From the NCBI GenBank assembly GCA_014526335.1, contig JACTAT010000223.1, positions 655,570 to 719,569 on the forward strand: 64,000 bases of DNA, given 5' to 3'. Of the stretch, positions 45,547-57,599 are shown piece by piece. The position numbers and the translations under genes were made by a program. Source of the stretch: Chrysaora quinquecirrha (lineage: Eukaryota; Cnidaria; Scyphozoa; Semaeostomeae; Pelagiidae). Each line of letters starts with the position of its first letter. Positions within the stretch are counted from its first letter, which is position 1. The notes under the pieces are model-generated. The model worked only from the letters and a program-made list of their open reading frames with translations. It was not told the origin of the DNA and did no database searches.

Positions 45547-45588
45547 GCTTGCCAAGTAAATATAAATTCTTAGTGGACCAGGCCTATA

Positions 45589-45948
45589 GAGTGGCAAAGT
45601 GAAAAAACAATTTCTAGAATTTCTCAATTTGCTCTTAGTTTTCTAAAAGAGCATCACAAATGATGAAAAAATTAGGAAAATCATTTGAAAATATTAAATA
45701 TTGGCTGAGATATGGCCGTCTAAAGAAATACATTTCAATAGGAAATTGCTCTGGTTCATAAAGTTTAGAAACGGCACAAAAATACAGTGATTTGCTATTG
45801 AAATATATTTCTTCAAATGGCCATATCTCAGCGAATGCTTGAGGTATTTGACTGATTTCGCATATATAAGCATTATTTTTTATGCTCTTTCAGAAAATGA
45901 AGAGGCAAATTGATAAATTCTAGAAATTGTTTTTTCACTTTGCCACTC
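45589..45948. mobile_element. Foldback MITE with TA target site, 360 bp
   Basis: Long inverted ends: GAGTGGCAAAGTGAAAAAAC on the left is matched in reverse complement on the right, and the match continues for most of each half (to about 45650 and 45885). TA dinucleotides flank both ends (45587-45588 and 45949-45950), as for mariner-type elements. It lies just after the P2X7-like gene. No coding capacity. Confidence 0.85.
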
Positions 45949-46075
45949 TATTGTCACCTTTATTGAATATGTATGTCATAATTGTCAGTTGGATAACATA
46001 GAGTTTAAAGATACTAAACAGAAGATAGTTATGTAAATATGTAAAATAAGATGAAATATGTAAATGTGCTACTGA

Positions 46076-49000
46076 ATCAGCAGTCCTGTTTGTTGAGTGG
46101 ACAATGTTCCACATTCTTATGCCCCTTCATTGGTTGCTTGCATGCCTTGCAAAGAGGTCTTGCTCTTTGTGGTTTGGCTACAGCCATGTTGACCTGGCTG
46201 ATTTCTGGTTCTGCATTTGAAAAAATATAATTATTAGGAAGAAGTCGTTCTTTATTAATTCTTTGGACAACAATTGATTTCAATAAAGGGGGAATAGACT
46301 GCATTTACCTGGTGGGTTAGTTGGTGGTACATCCAGAACACTCTTCCGTTGCCTCTCTTCTCTTTTGGATATTGCTGCAGCTTTTGGTTCTTTCTCTTTG
46401 AATTCTGTATTGATAGGAGCTGGTGCCATGTTTCTCAGCTGTCTTCTTGCATCTTCTAACTTGCCATCCTTCATGGATGACACAATTGTATCAAATATGT
46501 CATCCACATAATCTACAAAGAACAAATCTATACAAAGGACAAAGCTATATTGTCAACAAGAATAAAGAGTTTTTTCACATGTGTGAAGAAGGAATACAAA
46601 ACATTCACAACTCAGTTACCAAAATTTTGAGGTACACGGATTTTCCTGACTGTCGCTTCTCCATTTTTAAATTTGGATAAGTTACATTCATTTTTTCTGT
46701 GCCGTCTTTACGTTTGCGAACATTCCTCATGACATTTGAGTTGAAATGTATTGCAGCCAAAGCATGCCTGTAAAAGCCAAAAAACAACATCAGAATATGT
46801 AAAACATCAAAGAAAAAGCTTTCATTTTTGAATTATTATTGCATTAAAAACTTGCGCCAACCAACCTGCAATACATTCCAGTGTGAGAAAAGCAAATCAT
46901 TTTCGGGCAGAACTGGTTAAGCACTGAATGAAAAGCTTCCAAGCAGTTTGCTTGTGCCAAAGGTGAAGCTTGATTCACACCATTTTAAAATCGTTTCTTT
47001 AATGAAGCAGCAGTCATCTTCTCATACACAAGTGAATCTGAGTAAGGGTGCAAAATATTTTAATTCATATATTTTGAATTTATGCAATAATGAAACATAA
47101 CAACCTAAACTATGGCTTATATGTATAGGGAAATTCAAAAATATGACATTTTTTATTTAATGCAAACAAGTTTCCATATTTTTGAATTTCTCTTACAATA
47201 CGCAATGTATAAGATGTAAAACTGAATCATGTCCCCTTACCTTCACACAGCCATTTTCTGTTGGATTCTGAAATCAAATCTGAATGAAAACATCTATCAA
47301 ATAAAGGATCTTCAAAATTCTTGTGCTTATTGACAACGTGTTTGAAAAATGATCTAAACTTTGCAACAATTACTGATCCATCTCCATTTGAAGTTGATGT
47401 GGCACTCCAGTACAAGTGACGTGTACATGGTTTGATCCATTCTTTGGCTTCCTCACATCCCTTCATGTTTGAAATTTTTGTCAACTCTTTTTGTACCTCT
47501 AGAAGAGTAAAAGATGTACTGAATATTCATTCAATAACTAACAAGAAAGCATAAATTGAATAAGGGTCAATGTATACTTTTTTAAATGCCACAAATCGAA
47601 GTAATGACAGAGGTCTGGAAGCTTTTCACGAATGTATTTTGCAATGGTTGCATGTCTGTCGGATACAAATGTATTGACAACTAATCCCGAATTTAGCAAA
47701 TACGTCATGGACTGCTTGAAGCCTTCAAACTCCATCGCAGAGCTTCTTGCTACCTCATTACACTGAAATAAAGAAATAATTACCAATCACTTTACATCTT
47801 TGAAAGGGAATAAAGTAGACATACAGAATATTTGTTTGGAAAATGTCATTGGCCTCTCCTGAATAATGACAAAATGCAAAATCTTTGGTGGAGTACATAA
47901 CATTGTAGTATATGCCCCATACTTGGCACTGTGGCCCATGTTGTCATGCCTGCCATCGCCTGCAACAACAACTGATTCCCCTTTTGCCTTTTCAGATTCC
48001 ATCATTTGTCTTTGATATTTCTGCCAATGCAGAAAAATACCAGGGAACAGGATCTGCTGTTGATGATAATCATAATCAGAATTTAACAATATTATTTTTC
48101 AAATGGGAGAAACTGAGGTCTTAAATGTTTCTGGTTTTATCTTCATACTAACATTCTAGTGAACATGCTGTATTGGGAACAAATGGCATTGCACATTCAT
48201 CAAATTTATCAAGTAAGATATGAGATATGCCCAATATCATAGACCTGACCATAGGCCATGCGAATTCCATTTGTCCCAAACTTTCACCCTTTCATTGGTT
48301 GAAGCTCTAAGTTGAGAGACAATATACTCACACGTTGATGACGGAAATAGGTTGAAAGTGTTGTGCAAGAGACACCCATCAATTTGAAGACATGTAGTAT
48401 CTTTGTTGCAGATCCACCAGCAAGTAGAATTGGAAAAGAAAGTAGAAAATTCCCGGCTGGTATTCTAGTGTTTCCCAGTCAGGCTGGCTTCTCCATGTAT
48501 TATGTCTTTGCTGGCATCTTTCATTAGCACATGTTATATTTACCTTGGCCATTGTTCCCACACGTTCCAACTCAACCAATGGATTATCTGCTTTGCAAGT
48601 TGGGCAGAATTTGAATAGTAGCAATAGTTGTGCCAAAAACACTATGACTTTTCACATAATGTTCTGAAAGATCACTAAAAAAAGAAGCTTCATTTTGTTA
48701 TTTATCGTGCATTAGGTTTTTCAACAAAACATTATTTTATGACAAAATATATTGTTTTTCTTACTCAGTATAGTTGTCTTCATCTGTATCAGGGTCACAA
48801 GCTTCCTCTGACAAAACAAAATCATCATCTGGTTTCACCTCTACTTCACTTGTATCTGCATCTGAATCATATTCAGGCTCATCAAAATCGATATCCACAT
48901 TTTCATTCTCAGATTCTTCTGCTCCAAAACAAGTCGATAGTTGATTGTTGGTTAGCTGATCTGTTGTATCTAGAATTAGACAAAAAGTACATTAACTGTT

Positions 49001-51161
49001 TTAGAGTAGAATCATATCCAGGGGGCTTAGAGGGGGTCATCCCCTTGTCATTGCCAAGTTAGTCTTTGTAAATAGCCCAAGGCTGGTGAAATAATGTCCA
49101 TGAGTACTACTTGGTTGAAACCCTGTCAAAACCATGCCCTTTTTCTCTGTGACCACTCCCCTTTTTGACATAAAATAAGAAATAATGCAGTTATTTACCT
49201 TTCTTCTTAACCCTATCTGGACCGGGGGGGCTAAAATAGCCCCCCCTCCTACATTTCTTTACAAAACTCAAAATGCACGAAAAAAAGTTGGGTGAATGTT
49301 CTTGACTTTTCCTAAAAATTATCTGCGGACCTTGTGATGTGTTAGTTTCCATGGTTATCAATGAACCGTTACCATAGCAGCCATGTTGAAAATTGTCACT
49401 TTAGGACCAACGAAATTTGGTCTAATTTCTTTGATGAAATTGATATCTTCATGAAAGTTGGGCAAGGGCAATCCAATATAAGATGACACCAGATAATAAA
49501 CCCTGTTTTTGTGAATTTCATTTGAATTCTATTTTTAGAATATTGCTGAGATCAGCATTATTTATCATTTCTGACGCTCTAACGATGCTAATTAAATTTC
49601 TCCTCGCAAATATCAGTGTATTGGTGACTCAGTTCTACTTTTCCATCAGAAGCTACTTCAAGAAACCCATATGAACAAAAATAATGACAGTTTTCTACTG
49701 CGCATGCGCAGCATTTCTACAGAAAAGTAAGAAATTTTTCAAAAATGTAGCAAAATGTGTTTAAGTATGATTATAACAGTCAAAATGGGTTTTCCAATAG
49801 TTTAGTAGTGATTATCAGTCATATAATTCAAGGTAAAAGTAGAAATGTCAAAAAGTGGAAAAGTGATTATTACATCATTATGACGTCATAGTGCATTGGA
49901 TATCAACAAAACCTTACAGTTCCAAATAACATGATTACATTGATATTTTGGCCAAATTTCATCTCTCTCTCTCCCCAGATGCGAGCTATAAGGGGGGGCT
50001 AATTTAGCCCCCTCTCGGCCTGAGGATGCTCAAAAAAGCCCGGTCCAGATAGGGTTAAGGCTGTCCCTTAATTGTTTTAATTTAATTTTTGACGCCTGCC
50101 ACAGAGATTTGTACTTTCTGGCATCTTTGATATGTTCACATTGCATGCTGCAAGCAAACTGAAAATTTTCCTCCATGTTTCGTGCTACTTGGCATTCTGT
50201 TGCATTGTTCTGGGAAGGAAGAATCAGTCTTAAATGTTAGTTTCATGGAGTTCAAAGAATTAATTTCCAATAATGATTCGTATAGGTTGCATTCCATGTA
50301 CTCCATACCACATTTTATATTTGTTGTTCAATTATTTGACTGTTTTGTCTTTGGTGTCATTGTTATGGAATATTCATGGATTGCAAAATTCATTCATTAA
50401 TAACATAACTCACCAAGGTTTCATGACCAAATGCATCTTCTGAATCTGCAATATCTTCATGATCAAGAATTCCAGAATTGCTTTGTGTAGAATCATCCTG
50501 AGTTTCAGTAGTAGCAGCTGTATGATCTACAGAAGATGATGTTCCTTTTGCTTCTCTTACAAGCTGCAAATGAAGAAAGAAAACACCCTTTAATTTACAA
50601 TCTTGAATGAAGTCGAAAAGTGTGCTCCCCAAGCCAACGCCCCTCTCTGCTCGGCTATCTTCAGACATAAGTGGAAAAAATTAAATCAAGAATAACATTA
50701 ACATTGAGTTCATAAACATTTTACTTTTGAATTGTTTCCGCATACCAACTATCTAATGTTTTAATCTATCAACACTCGTACCACTATCCGCACTTTACTT
50801 ACCATGCGTTTACTTCTGGCAGTTTGCTTCTTAGCTGACTTCCTCTGTGGCATGAAAACTGAAGGGAATGCTGTAATCCCAAACTCATCAGAATTTAAGT
50901 TTCTTTTCAGTTTGCAGTGCATACCAGGTAATGTTGCAAACTGCCGCTCGAAGTCTTCGGGGAGAAAATGCTCTGAGCATACGGCAGAGTATCGCGTAGG
51001 CATCCATTTTGCCCTCTTCCGCGCAATGAAGTCGACCCATCGTTTTCTTCTTTTGCGTGCCTCTTGTCTTGTGTCATTAAAAAAGGTATTATATGCATGC
51101 TTATACCTTGTTCTTCATCTGGTGTATTGTCACAGCCATATACTTGGCATTTATGAGACAT
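46076..51161 (-). pseudogene. Kolobok-type THAP transposase gene, many exons
   Basis: Starts near 51161 with MSHKCQVYGCDNTPDEEQGI, the first Cys pair of a THAP finger; after a one-base shift in a T-run (51078) it continues to SAVCSEHFLPEDFERQF and FPSVFMP, the rest of the THAP domain. Acidic exons follow (about 50400-50668 and 48740-48990), then a Cys exon (CPTCKADNPLVE, ITCANERCQQRHNTW, 48470-48640). The catalytic part has VVVAGDGRHDNMGHSAKYGAY (about 48000-47900), VSDRHATIAKYIREKLPDLC and HYFDLWHLKK (about 47660-47575), with conserved Asp residues of a DDE-type enzyme. Later exons include EEAKEWIKPCTRHLYWSA (about 47470-47390). The end is a Cys/His knuckle, CKACKQPMKGHKNVEHC (about 46160-46090). 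It would cut and rejoin the element ends. The shift and the many introns make this copy doubtful. Confidence 0.6.
49211..50054. mobile_element. piggyBac-like MITE, 844 bp, TTAA target
   Basis: Perfect 16-bp inverted ends CCCTATCTGGACCGGG and CCCGGTCCAGATAGGG, flanked by TTAA on both sides (49207-49210 and 50055-50058). Near each end is a palindrome, GGGGGGCTAAAATAGCCCCCC (split here as left part 49219 onward) and GGGGGGCTAATTTAGCCCCC on the right (about 49993). CCC starts and TTAA targets fit piggyBac-type elements. No coding frame. It sits inside an intron of the Kolobok transposase. Confidence 0.9.
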
Positions 51162-51444
51162 TATTATTTCGATTTGTAAACTTTGATGCTGATCATGAAT
51201 ACGTTCGCAGCAAGCCTTCAAGATTGAGGAGAAAAACATCGGTTCCTTCTTCTACGTCAGAGCTTGATTCGCCCCAGTCCTTTGACGAGCACGGTAATAT
51301 TCGCAATTAGCAGCAAATCGTCAACTTTGACACCAGTTTAATTAGGAAAAACAGGACAAATAGACAAAATCGAGAATAAAATATTGATCAGCAATATTTG
51401 AAATATTAGAAAATGCTTCTTTTTCTGATTGTGATATTCGCCCT

Positions 51445-51530
51445 TTAAAAAAACTTTCATTTTCAATGTTTCACCAACCTCATTTCAATGTTAACGTTGA
51501 TACAATATTGAGGCAAGGTTTTTTACCCAC
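51445..51530. repeat. CAACGTT-rich repeat, right part
   Basis: After TTAA (51445-51448) the repeat continues as AAAAACTTTCATTTTCAATG, then CAATGTTAACGTTGATAC, matching the spacing in 44104-44215. It ends near TTTTTTACCCACTGGGCC. Confidence 0.6.
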
Positions 51531-52450
51531 TGGGCCTACACTAAATATTTCAAACATTCGTTTGTACTAATTATTTCAATTATTTATTTTAGTATTTATT
51601 TCTTCCTTTTTTTTATTTCAGATGGCGTTCAAGAATGAATTCATGCCCGTTGTGTAGACTCACACCATATAATTTTGACATATTGGAGGTACTTTGTAAA
51701 AGCATACTTTATACTCATTTAAATACACTTGCTAGACTGGAAAGATCTTCTCATATAAATATTCTCTTTATTATTTGATTGCTGCTCAAACACCAATGCA
51801 ACCTTCAGAACCTGCGATATCACAACCTTCAGAATCTGTGTCAGCACAACCTATAGTGCTTGATGTAATGGTGCAAACAGTGCTTCAAGAGATAACGGAC
51901 AGAGCATTCAACACCATCAACGATATGTCGACGCTGACGTAGAAGCGGGTGATGGTGGTGACTATTATTTTACTAGACCTGTTGCTGATTATGATAGCCA
52001 AGATAGTCTGGACGATGTTGATAACATTACTGAAGAGAGCTAAGGTGCATTTATTCACGGACCTTATAATACGCTATAAGAGAGTAATCCTTTAGCTAGA
52101 ATAATGAGGTTTGGAAATGATAGTGATGAGAACTGAGAGTGATGAGATTGACTTTTCAATTCAAATCATAGAATTTAAAGAAATGATAGCTCGCGTCGTG
52201 AGGAATTTCCCAGGACAAATAACGATAGGAGTTCGGTGTCCACCAAGTCGCTAACTGTTTACATATACATCATTCATAGAAGAAATCAGTAATAAAGCTC
52301 TTAGAGATTGATTCTAATTGTTTGATGTTATATTGATAAGTTGTTACATGTTATTCGATTGTTGCTGTTTATATGAAATGTTTTATTCAATAAATGAAAT
52401 GAAGTTGATGACTTACAAATATCTTTCATCTTTGATCTCTTATAAATACA
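51531..52450. other. Stretch with weak coding traces only
   Basis: Between 51800 and 52045, frames such as QPSEPAISQPSESVSAQPI and GDGGDYYFTRPVADYDSQDS with an acidic end (stop 52040-52042) look like the remains of an acidic protein, but no family is recognised. The rest is AT-rich and non-coding. Confidence 0.3.
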
Positions 52451-52454
52451 ATGC

Positions 52455-52640
52455 ATGCACCTAGTAATTAGGATAGGTAAGTGTAGGAAACAGGGAAGAA
52501 AGAAACAGCGCACAAAAAGAATTAGAGGTAAAGGTCTTTTTAAAAACCTTCAAAATTGGATTGTCAAAACAGCAATTGGCATTACACCCTTACCAGGCTT
52601 GCAGCGTGAATTGAAACTGCAATTTTGGAAAGAGGAGTAG
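52455..52640 (+). CDS. Small basic protein, 61 aa, unknown
   Basis: MHLVIRIGKCRKQGRKKQRT, then RGKGLFKNLQNWIVKTAIGI and PLPGLQREL. A strongly basic start followed by Gly-Lys-Gly and an amphipathic segment resembles small basic proteins of Polinton elements, but this is a weak impression and no other Polinton gene is adjacent. It could be chance. Confidence 0.25.
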   Translation: MHLVIRIGKCRKQGRKKQRTKRIRGKGLFKNLQNWIVKTAIGITPLPGLQRELKLQFWKEE

Positions 52641-52644
52641 AAAA

Positions 52645-53345
52645 AAGATAAACCTTTACAATTTATCCCTAGCCCTTTACTTCTTGAATTATTGTTTTAA
52701 GAGTAAAAAAATATCTGATATAGTTTCTGAACATAGTATAGGGTATGTTTAAAGAAAACATAAACAAATTTGATTTATTACGTCATGATGACATATTTTT
52801 TGTGTGTTGTTCCAGAACGACATTAAGAAGTACAGGGTCAAAAAAGACGGATGATTTTTCAATGTAATAAGTGTTTACTTTGTCTCTACATTTGTTACTG
52901 TTTACCTAAGTGATAAAAAACCACCCAATATACCATCTTATGATAATATGAGCAAGATATTGATACATTATGGGCTTGGTCAAAAATAGAAATTCTCCTC
53001 ATGCCTTCAAAATGTTGACGTCAAATTGGAAATGTGAGTGTGACGTCATTGAAAGCAATCTTTCTCTTTCCTAAAATCAGTGGCACGAAGAAACATTGAT
53101 TTTTAACACAAGATACCCAATGATATGCTACTACCAGCAATATCTAAGCATTATTTGCTATAATTTTTTTATTACTGCTTTTTCTTTTGTTATACTGAAA
53201 AAAACAAAAATAAAAATGTATTCCAAGTCTTTCGAATATATTATAAGTCAACAAAGTCCAGAGTCTTCAATGATCATGGAAGTTAAGAAAACAGTTTCAA
53301 CTTTTCACAAGGCACAATGCAATGTTGCATTTACGACATTTTATA
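52645..53345. other. Non-coding stretch 3' of the piggyBac gene
   Basis: No gene recognised. CCCTTTACTTCTT (52669) and AAGAAGTACAGGG (52825) form a 13-bp near-perfect inverted repeat 170 bases apart, possibly a short MITE, but without a convincing target duplication. A related end, CCCCTTTACTTCTTAATGC, is at 55523. Confidence 0.3.
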
Positions 53346-53350
53346 TGGGT

Positions 53351-55110
53351 GTATCAAGAACTGCATAAGCGACATCTCATTTGGCTTTCCATGTACAATG
53401 GAAAGTGATCAACCTTGTCAAGCCTCACATCATCATCAGGTATTTGGACTGCTGCAGAATGATGCTTCTTCCTATCTGGAAGGGTTGATCCGCATGGGCT
53501 AGAAGAGGGTCGTCCTCTTTTAGGCAAGACCTCCTTTCCTGAAGCAAGAAGAGCGTTGGCAATCATTGTCTGGAACTTGAGTAAGCTCAAGACATCTTTC
53601 TCTGCAACCTGATTCTGGGTACAGTGCCTCCTATACAGTAACGAGGCATTGACAATGGAGACTCCAATGCAGTAATACAGGATGTGCATGTACCACTTTC
53701 TTGTTCCAAGTTTGATTCTGTAGAGGGCAAGTAACATATCACAGAGATCAATGCTTCCCATGTGCTCATTATACTTCATAATGACAAGCAGACAAGACAC
53801 ATCAATCTTTTCTTTCCCTTTAGCACTGCAACGTTTAACAGTTCCACCATCGTCTACACCAAGAAAGATCAAACCATTTGCACAATCCCATTATCCAGCC
53901 AACAAACTACGACTGTGTTTGAATTTGCATCCACACAGAAATCAGATGACCCACACCCCTGACCTTCTAATTTTTTCTTGCTTTTTAATAGTCTGTCTGC
54001 ACCTTCCAGGCAGTTTGACCGTATTGTGCCAAGGGACCAGATTCCATCATTTTTCAAGTGCTGCACAAGCTTCAAGCTGGTAAAAAGATTGTCAAAGTAG
54101 ACTTTATGTCCAAAATGCTTTGGCAAGTTGTCTGTAAGCCTTGTCAAAACAGCTCCAACCTTTCCAAACTCCTTGTTTTCCACCTGCTTGCCTGTGTACA
54201 CTTCAAAGTCATACAAGATTCCACTAACACCACATCTTGCCCATGCCCCATCTATGTGGCTTTTTAGGCAAATATTGGCGAATGGAAGATCTTGCCTTTG
54301 TTGGAATAATCTGTTCGTCCACTGAATGGGACACTTCCGGAACAAATGCATTTTGATAAACGGCTGTCAACCATAGGGCGAATTTTATAAACCTTATCAA
54401 AGCCATCCTCACCGCGTTTTGGCATTTCAGCATTATCATTTATATGAAAGAAGCGCTTGAGCTTTTCAAATCTTGTCAGAGGCATAACATCAGCTACTGA
54501 GGGACTTCTAGTTCCTACACTCCAGTACATCCTGTACTGTGGGTATTTGATGATACCCATCATAACTAGTATTCCTAAGAATCGCTCCATCTCATATTCA
54601 GATGTACCAACACATAAACCTGTTACTTGTACTGAATATATTTTTGTCTGTCCAACAATATGAGCAATCAGCTCTCTATAAAAAAACTGGTAAAAATATT
54701 GCATTGGGGTGTGCTGTTCTTCAGGAGGAGCTGGGAATCCTTGTCCTGAAATTGTCGAATTCACTGCAGCAGGCTCCTTTTTTCTCCATCTTCAAGCAAT
54801 TTTTTTTTTGATTCATTAGTGGTCTTTTTCAGATGTATTCTTTGATGCTTCTTAGTCATACTTTGCAGGATTCACTGTTGTATCAATATCACTGGCATCT
54901 TCATCTGAAACATCAGAGGAATCATGAAGTATATATTCAACTTCAGTACCCATTATCTGAAATTAATCTATGTTTGGCATTTCAGCAAGGCGTATCTCAT
55001 CATTATTTTCATCTTGCAGCTCTTCAGTATCACTTAGTTGCGTATCTGGGATTAAAACTGCTTGTTCCTCTGATTCTCTCCTTATTCCAAAATTTGATAT
55101 TTTTGTTTTC
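53351..55110 (-). pseudogene. piggyBac transposase, broken
   Basis: The minus strand covers a whole piggyBac-type transposase. N-terminal acidic region with EEQAVLIPDTQLSDTEELQ (about 55085-55025). Then QYFYQFFYRELIAHIVGQTK (54690), RFLGILVMMGIIKYPQYRMYW, RFEKLKRFFHINDNAEMPKR, SVDEQIIPTKARSSIRQYLP (about 54340-54280, with the first catalytic Asp), GHKVYFDNLFTSLKLVQHLK (about 54100, second Asp), VVVCWLDNG, and YNEHMGSIDLCDMLLALYRI (about 53780-53720, third Asp), ending with a Cys pair CRLCSS. Two or more frameshifts (near 54310 and 53890) and in-frame stops separate these parts. The C-terminal Cys-rich domain is mostly lost. Family is certain; the copy is inactive. Its own TTAA ends were not found. 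Confidence 0.8.
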
Positions 55111-55139
55111 TAGAAGCTTCTTGCAGCAAAAGGCATCCT

Positions 55140-55710
55140 ATATGAAAAAAGTGTAACTACCAATATTCAAAATGAATTAACACAACAATTGTATTGGTTT
55201 CGATCCCATTTGAATTTTGAAAATAAGCTCTTCAATGACTGAAGAAAACATCCATTTGACTCAAAACTACGGGGGAAAAAGTAAAATTTACTTTATCCTA
55301 TTAATATCTTGGTTTCAAGAGTCCATTGCATTGTGAAACGACACCTGCATGCCCTACCTCACAGAAGCTGACCCCCACCCCCTTAGCCTTCTTCGGCATA
55401 AAATCTATATTCAAACTACAAACATTGTACAGGATAATGTCTTGCACTTAAATACATCAAAAACTGGTTTCCTTAAATGGTAAAACCATTGCAGTAAAGT
55501 TGATTGCAAGAGGATAATATACCCCTTTACTTCTTAATGCTTTTGTGGAACAACACAACATAAACTAGCTGTAACTTCTGACAAAATTAGTTTTTACATA
55601 AATTAGCTATACATTTATCTAAATATTACATAAATGAACATGAATACATTTTTTTTGGTAAATGAAACACTAACCTTATTTTTTAAATGCTGAAGGAAGT
55701 AATAATTTCT
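55140..55710. other. Non-coding stretch between piggyBac and Polinton genes
   Basis: AT-rich. No gene recognised. CCCCTTTACTTCTTAATGC at 55523 relates to ends near 52669 and 52825. Confidence 0.35.
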
Positions 55711-55712
55711 CG

Positions 55713-56290
55713 TTGACTCACAAAAAACAGCTATCCACCATCTTTCAAAGTACTCATCTGATTCAAAACGAGGGCAATCAATTTTTTTCTGGGGAATCCA
55801 ATATAAGTAGGTATCCCCTAATGTTTAATCCACCAAGAGAGGTAAACAAAATTTTGTGTTGTTCAGGAACAACATTGCAAGATAAAGGGCAAGAGAAGTC
55901 TGGAGAGCTGCTGGAGTACCAAATAGAACGCGGAATAAATTCACATATGCTAAAAAATCTGATTTCAAAAATGGCATCACTAGCAGGAACTATTATTGCG
56001 TCAATGATTATTGATGATCTGTTAAAAAATGATGGTGGACAGGAAGCAACCGAGTTGATGAGAGGTGGTTATAAAAGGAAGACAGCATAAGAAAATAGAG
56101 AAGCAATTAAGCAAGGAGGAAGAGCAGTGACCAGAAATATTAGCAAACAAGCCGTAAAAAAATTCACATTAAAGGAGCAAAAGCAGCTGCAAAAGGTGGT
56201 GCCATAGCTGCAACTGGTTTAGGTGTCAAGGCTGGTTTAAGAAAATTAGCTGGCAGAGGAAAAGCTGTGAGAACAAAGCGTAGAAAGTAA
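55713..56290 (+). pseudogene. Polinton-type small Gly/Ala-rich basic protein
   Basis: The first frame (to TAA 56088) includes ISKMASLAGTIIASMIIDDL and ELMRGGYKRKTA. With a one-base shift, coding continues as KGAKAAAKGGAIAATGLGVK and ends KAVRTKRRK at TAA 56288. A hydrophobic Ala/Gly helix followed by a basic tail is typical of the small structural proteins (PX/PY type) of Polintons. The setting supports this: a Polinton promoter-like module follows at 56409, then packaging ATPase and integrase. The exact protein type is uncertain. Confidence 0.45.
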
Positions 56291-56408
56291 CTTAATGGTG
56301 GTAGGAAAACAACATATACTGGAAAATGAGACGAAAGAAGAGAAAAATTCGCTAAACTGGTTTTCATGATGTAGTGTTACTAAAATAAACGTATTGATCT
56401 GTTTGGTT

Positions 56409-56545
56409 GGAACTTTCCAGAACAAGGGAAAGTCCCAGATAATGACGTAATAATCCTGCAATCTGATTGGCCAATTGATGCAATAATTCTAACGTCATGT
56501 TCGATCAATCTATAAAATTGATGCGCAAAGACAAATCAGTTCAGT
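56409..56545 (+). promoter_or_regulatory. Polinton promoter-like module, second copy
   Basis: Short GAA/TTC array GGAACTTTCCAGAAC (56409-56423), then CCTGCAATCTGATTGG (inverted CCAAT, about 56453), ATGTTCGATCAATC and CTATAAAA (TATA, about 56507), in the same order and near the same spacing as 2731-2865. The distance between arrays and TATA box is shorter. It would drive the broken gene that follows. Confidence 0.55.
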
Positions 56546-56574
56546 TGTAACAAGTCTTCGTAGAGTGCGGAGTT

Positions 56575-57345
56575 AGAAATCAGGGCTGCAATTTACGAAG
56601 TTAGAGATAAAGAGGGTCTAACACATGGTTGTTAGTACTGAAAGATACGATTAAAGATGCATTGACTGTAAGATCAATTTCAATCTCAAGGAGAAGATGC
56701 TGAAAGTCTGTTTGAGAAGAACAAAGTACACATTCAATATAAAGCAGTATTTTGGTAGGATCACACAGTTTCTAACACTATACACTGAAGTTTTGATTAA
56801 AGAAGAAGCATATGAGGATAAGCTGGAGATCTATCTGCAGAAAAATGATGACAAGTTGGAAATCTACATGAAGAAGTTCCTCTGTGAAGCTTTGTCTTGG
56901 AATCCAAAGATAGAAGAATGAGAAGCCATCAAAGACGGGAATAAATCTGAAAGAAGAAATGGTGAAAGCATTGCTGATCTGAAAATGGTTCCACCATATT
57001 CCCGCAAAAGACGGGCGAGTGATGATGAGCAGATCCAAAAGTAGAAAAAGAAACAAGAACATCCAAACGTTGAAGGCCAAGTGTGAGAAGCATACGCTGA
57101 AGTTCTCCTGAAATGTATTTTCAACAAGGCAAAAGAGTATTGCGAAAAGTCGACATTTGTCCACAGAGATGTGGACAAATAAAATTGATGCTACTGATCA
57201 CAAGCAAGATTGCATGGTTCATAATGCTTTCAGATTTCTATCATTCCACATTAGTTATGTCAACACTGACATGCTGGCTGAAGGGACAGAATTGTTTAAG
57301 AAATCAATGCTTGATGAGCTGAAGAAGTAGAATGGTCGACTGAAT
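56575..57345 (+). pseudogene. Eroded Polinton gene of unknown type
   Basis: After the promoter-like module, several frames give polar, charged pieces: ALTV..., EEAYEDKLEIYLQKNDDKLE (with an internal near-repeat DKLEIYLQKND/DKLEIYMKKFL), KMVPPYSRKRRASDDEQ and FNKAKEYCEKSTFVHRDVD. Stops and shifts are frequent. I recognise no domain. Being between a Polinton promoter and the ATPase suggests a Polinton gene, but it could be host cargo. Confidence 0.3.
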
Positions 57346-57599
57346 CAAACAGTCAAATCCAGAGTTGAAAATCTGTATGATGAGTTATCTCATCCAAGTC
57401 TCTCAACAACGATATATGTGCTGCAATTATTAAAACAAATGATAAACAATTTAAACACAGCACTTGTTTACACTGAACATTGTTATAATGATAGTTGATG
57501 TTCATGAGATGTTTGAAATTAGATGTTATAGTTCAATGTTGAGAATTTGTTACAAATAGATGTTACCTGTTGTAAGAGATGTTTAAAATTCGTTATAAA

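Larger units (their letters stand above)
44216..51444. mobile_element. Kolobok-type DNA transposon, 7.2 kb, flanked by TTAA
   Basis: The left end reads AGGGCGAATTGCAAATAGG after TTAA; the right end in reverse complement reads AGGGCGAATATCACAATC, before TTAA. The first nine bases match perfectly. TTAA duplications and a THAP-containing transposase are known Kolobok features. On both outer sides the same CAACGTT-rich repeat continues, which supports the boundaries. It holds a P2X7-C-terminus-like gene on the plus strand and the transposase on the minus strand, with two MITEs nested in non-coding parts. Confidence 0.65.

Noticed and set aside
46605..46790. Separate small gene on the minus strand
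   Set aside because: It fits as an exon of the Kolobok transposase between the catalytic exons and the Cys/His end.
52669..52838. Short MITE with CCCTTTACTTCTT ends, or ends of the piggyBac element
   Set aside because: No matching target duplication, and the related sequence at 55523 points in the wrong direction to be the other end of the piggyBac element.
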